Shown one piece after another: positions 36,721 through 46,294 of a DNA stretch of 64,000 nt. How positions within the stretch are numbered: the first letter of the stretch is position 1; every line of letters begins with the position of its first letter. A program made the position numbers and the translations under genes. The notes under the pieces were generated by a model. That model was not told the origin of the DNA and did no database searches. It saw only the letters and a program-made list of their open reading frames with translations. Source of the DNA: Treponema parvum (GTDB taxonomy: Bacteria; Spirochaetota; Spirochaetia; Treponematales; Treponemataceae); NCBI RefSeq assembly GCF_017893965.1, contig NZ_CP054142.1, positions 1,364,001 to 1,428,000 of the forward strand, given 5' to 3'.

Positions 36721-38139
36721 ATGACAACGGACGAATACAAGGCAATATTTCATCAAAAATACAGATGGACAAGTTCATTTTCCTCAGGAATAGCGCTCAT
36801 GATCGTTGACTGCATCACGATCATGCTTTGCATATGCACTACTTTTTTTATAATAAACGCCGTAAATCATTCCCTGATAAATTTCCGCTCGTTCGTCACA
36901 TATTCTATTTATCTTCCGTTCATACTTATTGTCTTTTATTTTGCAAACCTGTATCCGGGTATAATGCTCAATCCTGCCGACGAAGTGCGTCATCTTGCCA
37001 TATGCTCTACTTTCAGCTTTATAGGCATCGCCTTGTCGATTTCGGTAGAATCCGACGAGAGAACCGCAATCATCATCGCGTTGATCTTAGCAGCTCCTGT
37101 GGCGGCTTTTTTGCTTCCCGCCATGCGCGAATTGTCGCGTCACATGTTTGCAAAGAGGGCTTGGTGGGGAGTTCCCGCCGTGATTTACGCTTCCGGAGAC
37201 AGCGGCGATTTTGTGGTATCCAGGCTTTTAAAATGTCCGAATTTCGGCTATAAACCGGCTGTAATAATAAACAGTGAAGCAAGACAAGGACAGAGTTTTA
37301 AAGGCGTCCCTATCTTTTCAAATTCCGATGAAGTAAAGCAGATGATCCGAGAACTCGGAATAAAAGTAGCCATACTGTGCGATTATACCGATGAAACGCC
37401 CGACATAAGGACAAACTACCGTTACACCATATATCTACCTAAAGTCCAACCCATCATCGGAAATATGCACGCACGGGAACTCGGCGGCATTTTGGGTTTT
37501 TCGATCACACATAATCTGACAAAGCCCGAATGTCTGCTCGCTAAACGCGCCATAGACATTTTTTTGCTGATAGTGTCGTCGCCGCTGGTGATCCCGCTTA
37601 CGCTGATAATAGGCCTGGCGGTGAAATTTACGTCCAAAGGACCTGTTTTTTACGGGCACAAGAGAGTCGGAAAAGACGGAAAGGAAATCAAATGCTGGAA
37701 ATTCCGTTCGATGGTTATGAACGCCGACAAGATGCTTGACAAGATCCTTGCCGAAAGTCCTGAAATGCGCCTTGAATGGGAAAAAGACAGAAAATTCACA
37801 AACGATCCGCGTGTAACAAAACTGGGTAAATTTTTAAGACGGTCAAGCCTTGATGAAATTCCTCAACTGTGGAATATATTATTCGGAGAAATGAGCTTTG
37901 TCGGCCCGCGTCCCGTAACGGAATCCGAACTCGGTAAATACGGAAAATTTTCAGATTTTATTCTCTCGGTAAAACCGGGACTTTCCGGTATGTGGCAAAT
38001 TTCGGGAAGGTCCGACACGGGCTATGAAGAGCGCATAACACTCGACACCTACTATATACAAAACTGGTCAGTATGGCTTGACATCTGGATAATTATAAAA
38101 ACAATTTGGGTAGTGCTCAGAGGTAAAGGTGCTTATTGA
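36721..38139 (+). CDS. WbaP-type polyprenyl-phosphate sugar-1-phosphate transferase
   Basis: A 472-residue inner-membrane enzyme that starts glycan assembly by moving a sugar phosphate (galactose, glucose or a related sugar) onto undecaprenyl phosphate. There are four N-terminal helices (to about residue 140), a cytoplasmic nucleotide-binding-like domain, another helix near 280, and the catalytic C-terminal domain with GPVFYGHKRVGKDGKEIKCWKFRSM (split), RRSSLDEIPQLWNI, FVGPRP and KPGLSGMWQISGRS. This domain order is that of the WbaP/PglC large form. It has its own promoter and structured leader. Its stop overlaps the next start (TGATG). Confidence 0.93.
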   Translation: MTTDEYKAIFHQKYRWTSSFSSGIALMIVDCITIMLCICTTFFIINAVNHSLINFRSFVTYSIYLPFILIVFYFANLYPGIMLNPADEVRHLAICSTFSFIGIALSISVESDERTAIIIALILAAPVAAFLLPAMRELSRHMFAKRAWWGVPAVIYASGDSGDFVVSRLLKCPNFGYKPAVIINSEARQGQSFKGVPIFSNSDEVKQMIRELGIKVAILCDYTDETPDIRTNYRYTIYLPKVQPIIGNMHARELGGILGFSITHNLTKPECLLAKRAIDIFLLIVSSPLVIPLTLIIGLAVKFTSKGPVFYGHKRVGKDGKEIKCWKFRSMVMNADKMLDKILAESPEMRLEWEKDRKFTNDPRVTKLGKFLRRSSLDEIPQLWNILFGEMSFVGPRPVTESELGKYGKFSDFILSVKPGLSGMWQISGRSDTGYEERITLDTYYIQNWSVWLDIWIIIKTIWVVLRGKGAY

Positions 38140-39725
38140 TGAAACTTAAATTCCTTGTTTTCTCGGCCTTGCTGACTTTTTCGGGCGTTTTTGCACAGCA
38201 GTATAAAATCGAAACGGTAACATACAATATCACAGGAGCAACATGGAAATATTCCATCGAAGAGAATATAAAAATAGATAAAAAACGCGTTTTCACTTCC
38301 GAACAGGAATTTATGAGTTATTTTCGCGATTTGCAGCAAAGATTTTACAACGAACGAATTTTCGAATCTGCAACGCTGGATTTTACTATTACGGCGCCAG
38401 CTAAAAGTCTGCCGAACGATAAAGAAGCGAATGGCGATGATGCTGGAATGCAAAACACGATGCCGGAACAAGAAGGTCTTTATTTGGTGCACATAACGGT
38501 TACTACGGTTGATTCCCATCACTTCTTATTAGTCCCTTATCCCAAATACAATTCCAACAGCGGAACGACTATAAAGCTCAAAGTAAAAGATACGAATTTT
38601 TTAGGCTCCATGGAAGAATTGTCCGGCGACATATCGTTCGCCATTGAAACCGATAACGAAGACAGAGGCAAAGACTATGTTTTTGGACTTTCTGCGGATT
38701 TCGGCATTCCCTTCCCGGCAGGAGTATTTAAAGCAAAATGGATAAATTCGTGGGCAGTATCGTTTACGGTGGGCGAAGATATGCCCGAATGGAATGTTTC
38801 CACGGGAATAGTCTTAAGCCTGCCCTTCGACAAGTTTTCTCTCGATTGGACGTTCAAACAATCTACGGCGCACGATTTTGATTATATAAAATATGGCGAC
38901 GAGTTTTACTATACTGAATATGCGGAATTTGCCATTCCCATAACCTTGCATGAAATAGACAACTGGGGCAAGGTCTACTATACGCCCCTGATATCCGCAA
39001 CATACAACTGGGACACTGACGGAATCGACAAGGACAACGACGATCTATCAAGTCCATTTTACAAAATCGGTCACGGACTTTCGACGGAGCGCGTGAACTG
39101 GTACGGAAATTTCCGCCACGGGCTTTCACTAAAATTCGACCAATATATCGGTTACAATACCCAGCGTTACGACATAGTTCCGTTCGTTTCAGGCGAGGCC
39201 AAAATATTTTTAGCCTTTAAATATCTCGGAATGAACATGGATGCATATGCCTTTGCCAGCAAAAACAGCACAACTAAGATAGGCGGAAGGCTAAGAGGAA
39301 TAAAGGACGATCAAAAATATTCTACCGGAGATCCTGAAATCGACTCTCACTATGCGACGCGTCCGGACAGCGCCATCGTAGTAAACATGGATATGCCGTT
39401 TCATATACTTACGTTTAACTTCAGCGATTCAAAGCATCTGCATTTCTTGCGCGTATTCGACTGTGAATTGCAGATAGCGCCTTTCTTTGATTTCGCATTG
39501 CTCAGAAACAAGGCCACGAACACGCATCTTTGGTTTAAGGACGGATTCTATGCCGGCGGTTTGGAATTTTTAGTATTCCCCCAAAAATGGAGAAGTCTTG
39601 TCGTGCGTGCAAGCGCGGGAATCGACCTCGGCCGGATTATAGTTCCGTCAAGTTACATAAACAAGGATTGGCGAAAGGAAGTTTCAAAATACGAAATCGA
39701 AATAGGCGTAGGCCTTCACTATTGA
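38139..39725 (+). CDS. Outer-membrane protein with POTRA-like domain and beta barrel
   Basis: A 528-residue exported protein. After the signal peptide (FSGVFAQ, cleavage about residue 20) comes a POTRA-like region (residues about 25-130) with FTSEQEFMSYFRDLQQRFYNERIFESATLDF (split), like Omp85-family members. The rest is rich in amphipathic strands and ends in EIEIGVGLHY. Only one POTRA-like unit is seen, so it is not BamA itself; an Omp85-related translocator is possible. Position at the end of the glycan locus suggests a role in moving or anchoring its product, but this is inferred. The start is the ATG overlapping the preceding stop. Confidence 0.65.
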   Translation: MKLKFLVFSALLTFSGVFAQQYKIETVTYNITGATWKYSIEENIKIDKKRVFTSEQEFMSYFRDLQQRFYNERIFESATLDFTITAPAKSLPNDKEANGDDAGMQNTMPEQEGLYLVHITVTTVDSHHFLLVPYPKYNSNSGTTIKLKVKDTNFLGSMEELSGDISFAIETDNEDRGKDYVFGLSADFGIPFPAGVFKAKWINSWAVSFTVGEDMPEWNVSTGIVLSLPFDKFSLDWTFKQSTAHDFDYIKYGDEFYYTEYAEFAIPITLHEIDNWGKVYYTPLISATYNWDTDGIDKDNDDLSSPFYKIGHGLSTERVNWYGNFRHGLSLKFDQYIGYNTQRYDIVPFVSGEAKIFLAFKYLGMNMDAYAFASKNSTTKIGGRLRGIKDDQKYSTGDPEIDSHYATRPDSAIVVNMDMPFHILTFNFSDSKHLHFLRVFDCELQIAPFFDFALLRNKATNTHLWFKDGFYAGGLEFLVFPQKWRSLVVRASAGIDLGRIIVPSSYINKDWRKEVSKYEIEIGVGLHY

Positions 39726-39818
39726 CGGGCAAGTGGCGCGGTGTTTTGCAAACCCGCCGAACGCCGCAGCCATAACGCCGAACGGTCAGTTTTGCGCCCT
39801 GCAGAATGCTGTCAAAAT

Positions 39819-40919
39819 TCATTCAGCTAGGAGCGTCGCCGCCCTGTCCCGCCAATACTTTTCAGGCGCGGATTCTTTTATGACATTTAAAAACTGAACC
39901 GCAAACAGGTCGCTGCCTCTTTTTTTTGCCAGCTGAATAAAATTAAAAAACATGTCCCAAATATTATTGTCTTTTGCCCAAACGTCGACGTCGTCCCAGA
40001 GCGGCATTCTTGAAAAAAGGTCCGCCGGGCCTGCGTAAGTGTATTGAGGATCGCGCTGTTTTATTATTTCATATAAGCGCGTAAAAACGCTTAAACTTCC
40101 CAACGCGGAAATAAAAAGCGCGTTTTCCGAATCCCCATTTTTATCATAAAATTCCGAAAGCAGATAATACGCTCGGTAAAAATAGCGGCTTTCGGCACGG
40201 TAGAGTTCAAAAAATTTTTTAAGCGGTTCTTTTTCCGTCTTCAGTCCTATCGTCCTGAGGACGGCCGTCTTAAACGTCTTATTTTTGTAGTGCTCGTTAT
40301 CGTCCGCAAGAATCGCTAAAAGATAAGTTTCGTATTCGTCGGCGTTCCCCTGTTGAAAGGCAATATCGGCCATATTGTATAGGATATCGTATTTTACCGA
40401 ATAAATATCAAGAAAAGACGCATTTTTTACGGCGGAATCGTAAAACTGCATAGCTATCCTATATTCGCCTTCAATTTGATATATTCTGCCGCAAAGATAG
40501 TCCGCTTCAGGATAAGCCTTAGATTCGGAAACGTATTCTATAAGACGGTTTACGGAATTATTAAAAAAATTCAAGGACTTTATTTCGATAAGAGAATTTA
40601 TGATATCTACGGCGTTCTTTTCATTTCTTGATTCCAACACCGGGAGCACGTCGCTTATGAGGTCTCCCGCTTTTCTTACGGCGGCAGGCGACAGAGCTTT
40701 TTTTAACGTAAAAATCCGCCAGTCGGAAAGCTCTTTTCTAATTTTTTTCGCTTCAACGGTGTCCTTTAAAGCTCCTCCGTAATCAAGCGCGTCGTACTTG
40801 CTTTGGGCTTCCATGAGAAAAAGATAATCTTTTTTTTCAGGCTTTTTTAAATTTTGAGAATAAACGAAACAGACCGGTAAAGAAAAAAAGACGAACCATA
40901 TTATTTTTGCATTTTTCAC
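39819..40919 (-). CDS. Exported TPR-like protein of unknown function
   Basis: A 366-residue protein with a signal peptide (WFVFFSLPVCFVYSQ, cleavage about residue 21). The mature part is helical and has TPR-like units such as YLCGRIYQIEGEYRIAMQFYDSAVK and YNMADIAFQQGNADEYETYLLAIL. I do not recognise a named family. It overlaps the stop of ispG by four bases in the same direction, so both are probably translated from one mRNA. The preceding 39726-39818 gap contains no gene. Confidence 0.75.
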   Translation of the reverse strand: MKNAKIIWFVFFSLPVCFVYSQNLKKPEKKDYLFLMEAQSKYDALDYGGALKDTVEAKKIRKELSDWRIFTLKKALSPAAVRKAGDLISDVLPVLESRNEKNAVDIINSLIEIKSLNFFNNSVNRLIEYVSESKAYPEADYLCGRIYQIEGEYRIAMQFYDSAVKNASFLDIYSVKYDILYNMADIAFQQGNADEYETYLLAILADDNEHYKNKTFKTAVLRTIGLKTEKEPLKKFFELYRAESRYFYRAYYLLSEFYDKNGDSENALFISALGSLSVFTRLYEIIKQRDPQYTYAGPADLFSRMPLWDDVDVWAKDNNIWDMFFNFIQLAKKRGSDLFAVQFLNVIKESAPEKYWRDRAATLLAE

Positions 40920-42010
40920 AGGGATTCCAATTCCTCTCTGAATACCTTATCGGCATCTTTTGCGTCGATCGTTCGCACTATTTTTCCGTGTTTGAAAATT
41001 ATAACCTTGTTTCCAGCTCCCGCGATACCTAGGTCGGCATGTTTGCCCTCTCCGGGACCGTTTACTATGCATCCCATGACGGCGACAGTAACGTCCTTTT
41101 GCATCGAAAGAAGTTCGTTTTGCCAGCGCGCCACAAAGGCGTGAACGTCAAAGCCTACGCGTCCGCAGCGCGGGCAAGAAACAAGTTCCACTCCGCCTGG
41201 CCGCTTACCGCATTCCTTTAAGATCTGCTTTCCCGCGATAATTTCATTTTCCGGAGATGAAGAAAGGCTCACTCTGATCGTACTTCCTATTCCTTCGTTT
41301 AAAAGAGCGGAAAACGCCATCGTGCTTTTTACAATTCCCACGATGAGAGGGCCGGCTTCCGTAACTCCTATGTGCAGCGGAATGTCGTACTTTGACGCGA
41401 ATATTTCGTTTGATTGAACGGTTTCTTTTACGGAAGAAGCCTTCATGCTTACGACAACATTGTAAAAATTAAGCTCGTCAAATACGGCCGCTTCGCGCGC
41501 AGCCGCTTCCGAAAGCGCTTCGGCACGGCTCACAGCGCCTTTTTCAACCTTTTCTTCCAAATCTTTGGGGATGCTTCCGCTGTTGACACCTATGCGGATT
41601 GCAACTCCCTTACATCTGCAGCCTTCGACGACTTTTTCCACATTGCTGCGGCTGCCTATATTTCCGGGATTTATGCGGATCGCCGCAACGTTTCCTTTAA
41701 GGCACTCCAGCGCCAAGCGGTAGTCAAAATGAATATCCGCCACAAGCGGCATTGAAGTTTTTGAAGCGATAAGGCATAAGGCTTCGGCGCTTTTTATGTC
41801 GGGAACAGCAAAACGCAAAATATCGCAGCCGAGGGATTGTAAAATTTCTATACGTCGTATCAACGAATCAAGGGCGCCGCCGTCTTCGTTTATATCGGCG
41901 ATGCCCTCTTTCCACATCGTTTGGACGGAAACGGGAGCGGTTCCCCCTATTTCCATCGACTTTGTAATTCCCATGCCGCCTATGACAACACGGCGGGGAG
42001 ATTTAAACAT
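40916..42010 (-). CDS. ispG: 4-hydroxy-3-methylbut-2-enyl diphosphate synthase (IspG)
   Basis: A 364-residue [4Fe-4S] enzyme of the MEP isoprenoid pathway, reducing MEcPP to HMBPP. It has the short bacterial two-domain form: TIM-barrel residues 1-260 (SVQTMWKEGIAD, LRFAVPDI, ADIHFDYRLAL, RINPGNIG) and the C-terminal cluster domain with SCPRCGR (two cluster cysteines) and MGCIVNGPGEGKHADLGIAG (third cysteine). The start is MFKSPRRVV. It lies directly downstream of the V-ATPase K gene with three bases between. Confidence 0.96.
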   Translation of the reverse strand: MFKSPRRVVIGGMGITKSMEIGGTAPVSVQTMWKEGIADINEDGGALDSLIRRIEILQSLGCDILRFAVPDIKSAEALCLIASKTSMPLVADIHFDYRLALECLKGNVAAIRINPGNIGSRSNVEKVVEGCRCKGVAIRIGVNSGSIPKDLEEKVEKGAVSRAEALSEAAAREAAVFDELNFYNVVVSMKASSVKETVQSNEIFASKYDIPLHIGVTEAGPLIVGIVKSTMAFSALLNEGIGSTIRVSLSSSPENEIIAGKQILKECGKRPGGVELVSCPRCGRVGFDVHAFVARWQNELLSMQKDVTVAVMGCIVNGPGEGKHADLGIAGAGNKVIIFKHGKIVRTIDAKDADKVFREELESL

Positions 42011-42013
42011 ATT

Positions 42014-42436
42014 TTAACAGACGATCATTGAGAACACCATTGCGAACAAAGCGACGGTTTCGCAAAGACCGACTACCATAATGTACTGTGCAAAGCCCTT
42101 TCCGGTTTCACCGAGAGCGTCGGAACCCGCGGCTCCGGCCTGTCCCTGTGCGATTGCGGAAGCGCTCATCGCAAGGCCTGAAGCAAAACCGAGCCCCAGC
42201 AAAAACCAGGGATCTTTTTGCGAAGACATCATAGTCTGCATGAGCAAAAAACCGTAGATCGTCTGCGTAAGCGGTGCGCCCGCAAAGACGGTTAAAATAA
42301 AGGGAGCCGGTTTATTATTCAAATAGCAGCGTTTCCACGCACCGATGGCCGAACGGCCTGAAATTCCAATACCCATCGCCGAACCGAAAGCGGCAATTCC
42401 CATACAAACAGCAGCTCCAAGCATTCCAAAATTCAT
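42014..42436 (-). CDS. atpK: V-type ATPase membrane ring subunit K
   Basis: A 140-residue proteolipid with four membrane helices, the rotor ring of the V-type ATPase. Ion-binding residues known from the sodium-transporting Enterococcus enzyme appear conserved: T57-Q58 in helix 2 (PLTQTIYGF), Q97 or Q99 in helix 3 (AIAQGQAGA), and E126 in helix 4 (CETVALF). This set suggests sodium coupling. It is the last gene of the operon. Confidence 0.95.
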   Translation of the reverse strand: MNFGMLGAAVCMGIAAFGSAMGIGISGRSAIGAWKRCYLNNKPAPFILTVFAGAPLTQTIYGFLLMQTMMSSQKDPWFLLGLGFASGLAMSASAIAQGQAGAAGSDALGETGKGFAQYIMVVGLCETVALFAMVFSMIVC

Positions 42437-42462
42437 AAATTTTCTCCTGTCCGCAAAAGCGG

Positions 42463-44379
42463 TTATTTGATTGCCGTCTCACTGAACGGCGCATATTTAA
42501 ATCCCGACCACGACATGCCCAAATGTGTTGAAAACTCCAACGTATTTAAGCGCACGCCGTGAACGATTACCGAAAGTACATTTAAGACCATATTGAGGCC
42601 GTGTCCGAACACTAAAAGTATCAGAAAAAAGACGACCATGCTGAGTTTTCCCCACATGGGGCCCGCCATCTGATTTACAGTCGCGGATATGGCAGAACCT
42701 GCAAGAGCTACTGCCCACAAGCGTATGTAAGAAACTATATCCGAAAAGACGTTTACGACGCCGAGCAATACGGAGATAATGTTTTTTACGCTCTCCAATA
42801 CCGACTCCAAAATATTTCCGGCATAGTTGGAAAATACAAAGCTCAAGGCAAATCCTACGCCCACGGCACATACCGATGAAAGCCCCAAAGGAATACCGTA
42901 GAATTCCCTGTCGAAACCGAATATCTTTGCGTCCACAACCATCGAAAGGACGACATAAAACATTCCCCATATCATGAGCATGGAGCCCAAGTCTCCAAAA
43001 AACTTCAGAGACCGGATGTTTTTTATCATCGACTTTACGTGCGCTAACGAAAGCTGCAGGACGGCTATGGAAAAGCAGAATATCTGAAGGTTTTGAGTAA
43101 CCGTAGTTACGCCCTTTTTTCCCGAATAATCGGAAACGAAAGCGTTCGAAAGCGGTTTTACAGACAAATTCTTAAGCACATCGGGAATTTGATCCATACG
43201 CAGACCGAACCACGTACACGTTACCGTTCCCCAAGCGACGGTCGCAAGGCTTACCAAGAGCAAAAGTCCTAAAAACGGATCCACTCTTTTTTTCTTCGCA
43301 AGCGAAATAAATATTCCTATCAATGCGGAAGCGGTAAGCAAAAGACCGTAGCCTGCGTCTCCGAAAATCATTCCGAAAAAGACGGTAAAAAACAGCAAAA
43401 ACCAGCCTGAAATATCATATTCGTAATATCCGGGCACGGTTCCCAAAAAGTCGGTCAAAGGATAAATTAAACTTACCAATTTATTGTTTTTAAGCTTCGT
43501 AGGAACCATGTCGTCAGATTCCGGCTCCGTAACGGAAAGCGCCCAATTTTCCTTTGCGGCGGTCTTTTTAAGCGTATCGATGCTGTCAACGGGCGCAAAG
43601 CCCGAAACCCATGCCAAAGGAACACCGTTGGTATTGTCGTCCTCTTTACCCATGCCGGAAACTACGGTTTCGAATTCCATTTCCTGCTGCAATCGCGCGC
43701 CGTATTTTTTTAGTGCAAAAACATACACCGCTTTTTTGACTTCTTCAGCTTCAATGGCCGCTATCTGTTTTTTTGACGACTCGATCTGCATTTTTAAGTT
43801 TTTAGTCGACATCGAAGGCATGGGAACGGCATAAGCTTCAGGCGGAAGGCCTGAAGGACGCTCGTCACTCTTTTCGTCGCCGACAAATAAAAACCTTATC
43901 CTGTTTTTATCACGGTTTACGGTTAAAGTTTTTACATCCTTGTCTATTAAATTCCATTTGTCCTGAGGAATTTCATAAGGCGAAAGATAAATTCCTTTTT
44001 CCGAAAGATAATCAAAATCCGAAGGATCCACCTCTCCCCACGATGCAAGCCTGTCAAGTTCGGCTTCGCTTTGGCTTACAAGCTCGGAAAGAGACTTTTT
44101 CTTTTCGGCGCCTTCGGTAATTTCAGCGCTTAGAAGCTTGAGTTTTTCATCGGAAAGAGTATGTTCTACCGACCCCGCTTTTTTTGGCAGTTTTACTTCG
44201 GATAAAATTCCAACGGCATTTCTGCACAGTTCAAACGAAGTTCTTAACTGCGTAAACCTTTCTCCGCTTCCTTCAAGCTCTTCAAGATGCAAAACTCCGA
44301 CAGAGCGAAGTTTTTTTAAAGCTTTTTCCTGTTCTTTTTTCAGCATTACAAGAGAGACTTTTTTCATTTCAACTATCAT
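42463..44379 (-). CDS. atpI: V-type ATPase subunit I
   Basis: A 638-residue stator subunit that carries ions to the ring. Residues 1-330 are a cytoplasmic coiled-coil region (KKEQEKALKKLRSVGVLHLEE), the rest a membrane domain with about seven helices, including FFGMIFGDAGYGLLLT and SYIRLWAVALAGSAIS, where the essential arginine sits. Typical length. Overlaps subunit D by four bases. Confidence 0.95.
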   Translation of the reverse strand: MIVEMKKVSLVMLKKEQEKALKKLRSVGVLHLEELEGSGERFTQLRTSFELCRNAVGILSEVKLPKKAGSVEHTLSDEKLKLLSAEITEGAEKKKSLSELVSQSEAELDRLASWGEVDPSDFDYLSEKGIYLSPYEIPQDKWNLIDKDVKTLTVNRDKNRIRFLFVGDEKSDERPSGLPPEAYAVPMPSMSTKNLKMQIESSKKQIAAIEAEEVKKAVYVFALKKYGARLQQEMEFETVVSGMGKEDDNTNGVPLAWVSGFAPVDSIDTLKKTAAKENWALSVTEPESDDMVPTKLKNNKLVSLIYPLTDFLGTVPGYYEYDISGWFLLFFTVFFGMIFGDAGYGLLLTASALIGIFISLAKKKRVDPFLGLLLLVSLATVAWGTVTCTWFGLRMDQIPDVLKNLSVKPLSNAFVSDYSGKKGVTTVTQNLQIFCFSIAVLQLSLAHVKSMIKNIRSLKFFGDLGSMLMIWGMFYVVLSMVVDAKIFGFDREFYGIPLGLSSVCAVGVGFALSFVFSNYAGNILESVLESVKNIISVLLGVVNVFSDIVSYIRLWAVALAGSAISATVNQMAGPMWGKLSMVVFFLILLVFGHGLNMVLNVLSVIVHGVRLNTLEFSTHLGMSWSGFKYAPFSETAIK

Positions 44380-44987
44380 TTTGTCTCTCCTCCGACAGCT
44401 TGCAGTTTTTTCTTTGAAATTTTACTTCGGACTACGGCAGCAACTTGCTGGTCACCTAGGTAAACGCTTATCTTTTTTATGTTGGCCTTCGTTTCCGGAA
44501 TCATAACCTTTTCAAAAAGATTTACTCTTTGAGTTGTTGTTCTCAGCTCCTTGGAAAGCAGTCGTACCTGCTCGTCAAGCACGTCGGCTTCCAAGTCGAG
44601 AGAGAGCACTTTTTCCATGCGGTCTGCGGCGAGGTCTATCCACAAAGGAGTTTCAAACAGATCGTAGTCACCCCGTCCGAAGTCCGCCCCTTCATAGATC
44701 GGGATGGAAACTCCGGCTATATTGCCGTATCCTTTACGAATATTCTTTACGGTTACCGTTTCAGGCCTAAAAACGTCCGCTTCACCGAATACGGCGATCC
44801 ATTCATTAAATTCCCTTTCGAGGGCTTCTCGCTTTTCGCGCACTTGTCTGGCGCGAGCGTCGATCGTTCTTATTTCGGTCTGAAGCTGTTGTTTTTTTAG
44901 AGTTAAAGTCGGAAGATACCGCTCGTACATTTTAAGCGCATCTTTTTGGGCTTTTTGCTCGTTTTTTGTCAGCTTTATTTTAGCCAT
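44376..44987 (-). CDS. atpD: V-type ATPase subunit D
   Basis: A 203-residue coiled-coil protein forming the central rotor shaft of V1. KLTKNEQKAQKDALKMYERYLPTLTLKKQQL at the start (split) and LRTTTQRVNLFEKVMIPETKANIKKI near the end, the two long helices of the shaft, match the family. Overlaps the subunit I start. The spacing to subunit B is 11 bases. Confidence 0.93.
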   Translation of the reverse strand: MAKIKLTKNEQKAQKDALKMYERYLPTLTLKKQQLQTEIRTIDARARQVREKREALEREFNEWIAVFGEADVFRPETVTVKNIRKGYGNIAGVSIPIYEGADFGRGDYDLFETPLWIDLAADRMEKVLSLDLEADVLDEQVRLLSKELRTTTQRVNLFEKVMIPETKANIKKISVYLGDQQVAAVVRSKISKKKLQAVGGETK

Positions 44988-44998
44988 GGATTATCCTC

Positions 44999-46294
44999 TT
45001 ATTTTGACGGCCAATGTTTTTCGATTAAACTTGTTTTAATACCGGTTTCATCCTTATTAAAACAATCGGCTAATATTTCCCATCCCAGGTCAAGAGCCTG
45101 CTCAAGCGGAAGGTTTACCGAAAGATCCATCATCTTTTTTTCAAACATGTCGCCGTATTTTAAGAGCTTTTCATCCCATGACGACATCATAAAGCCCATG
45201 GATTTCTTTTCCAAAGTATCCTTGTAAGAAGAATACAAACGTATCATACCGTCCATCAAAGCGCGATGATCGTCGCGAGTTTTGCCGTTTACGTTCTGCT
45301 TAAGCCTGGAAAGAGAACCGAAGGGTTCTATGCGTCCGCCTTTAAGATAATACTGGCCTTCGGTAATGTAGCCAGTATTGTCCGGAACGGGGTGAGTAAC
45401 GTCGTCGCCGGGCATAGTCGTAACGGCCAAAATGGTAACGGAACCGGCGTCGTCAAAGTCGACGGCCTTTTCGTAACGGGACGCAAGTTGGCTGTACAGA
45501 TCGCCCGGATAACCTCGGTTGGAGGGAACCTGTTCCTGAGTTATGGCAACTTCTTTCATCGCGTCGGCGAAGTTTGTCATGTCCGTAAGAAGAACAAGAA
45601 CGTTCTTTCCTTTCAGGGCGAACTGCTCCGCAACGGCCAAGCTTAAATCGGGAATTTTTTCACATTCTACGGTCGGGTCCGAAGCTGTATGGATAAACAT
45701 GACGGTACGGCTTAAGGCGCCGCCTTCTTCCAGTGTGTTTCTAAAGAAAAGATAATCGTCGTATTTTAACCCCATGCCGCCCAGCACGATCACGTCGACT
45801 TCAGCCTGCATCGCAATACGGGCAAGAAGCTGGTTGTACGGTTCTCCCGAAGAACTGAATATCGGAAGTTTTTGGGAAACTACTAGCGTGTTAAAAACGT
45901 CGATCATCGGAATACCCGTACGAATCATGCGTCTGGCCATAATACGCTTGGACGGATTTACCGAAGGGCCTCCTATTTCGACGAGGTTTTCCGCAAGGGA
46001 AGGCCCGTTGTCGCGCGGTTCGGCCGAACCGTTAAAAATTCGCCCCAACAGATCGTCGCTGAAACTGATCTGCATGTCGTGCCCCAAAAAGCGTATGTGA
46101 TCGCCGGTTGAAACGCCGCGTCCGCCCGCAAATACCTGCAAAGACACCATATCTCCGTCAATGCGGTTTACTTCGGCAAGCGATTTTCCGAAACGCGTTT
46201 CTATTTCGGCAAGTTCGTTATATTTTACGTCGGTAGCTTTTACGGTAATAACGCTGCCGTTGATCGACTCGATCCTGCTGTATACCTTATTCAT
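44999..46294 (-). CDS. atpB: V-type ATPase subunit B
   Basis: A 431-residue non-catalytic V1 head subunit. It has RFGKSLAEV, the conserved phrases [27 protein letters not shown] (split), [22 protein letters not shown] and [22 protein letters not shown], and as expected lacks the Walker A motif of subunit A. It overlaps the stop of subunit A by four bases. Length is as in bacterial V/A-type enzymes. Confidence 0.96.
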   Translation of the reverse strand: MNKVYSRIESINGSVITVKATDVKYNELAEIETRFGKSLAEVNRIDGDMVSLQVFAGGRGVSTGDHIRFLGHDMQISFSDDLLGRIFNGSAEPRDNGPSLAENLVEIGGPSVNPSKRIMARRMIRTGIPMIDVFNTLVVSQKLPIFSSSGEPYNQLLARIAMQAEVDVIVLGGMGLKYDDYLFFRNTLEEGGALSRTVMFIHTASDPTVECEKIPDLSLAVAEQFALKGKNVLVLLTDMTNFADAMKEVAITQEQVPSNRGYPGDLYSQLASRYEKAVDFDDAGSVTILAVTTMPGDDVTHPVPDNTGYITEGQYYLKGGRIEPFGSLSRLKQNVNGKTRDDHRALMDGMIRLYSSYKDTLEKKSMGFMMSSWDEKLLKYGDMFEKKMMDLSVNLPLEQALDLGWEILADCFNKDETGIKTSLIEKHWPSK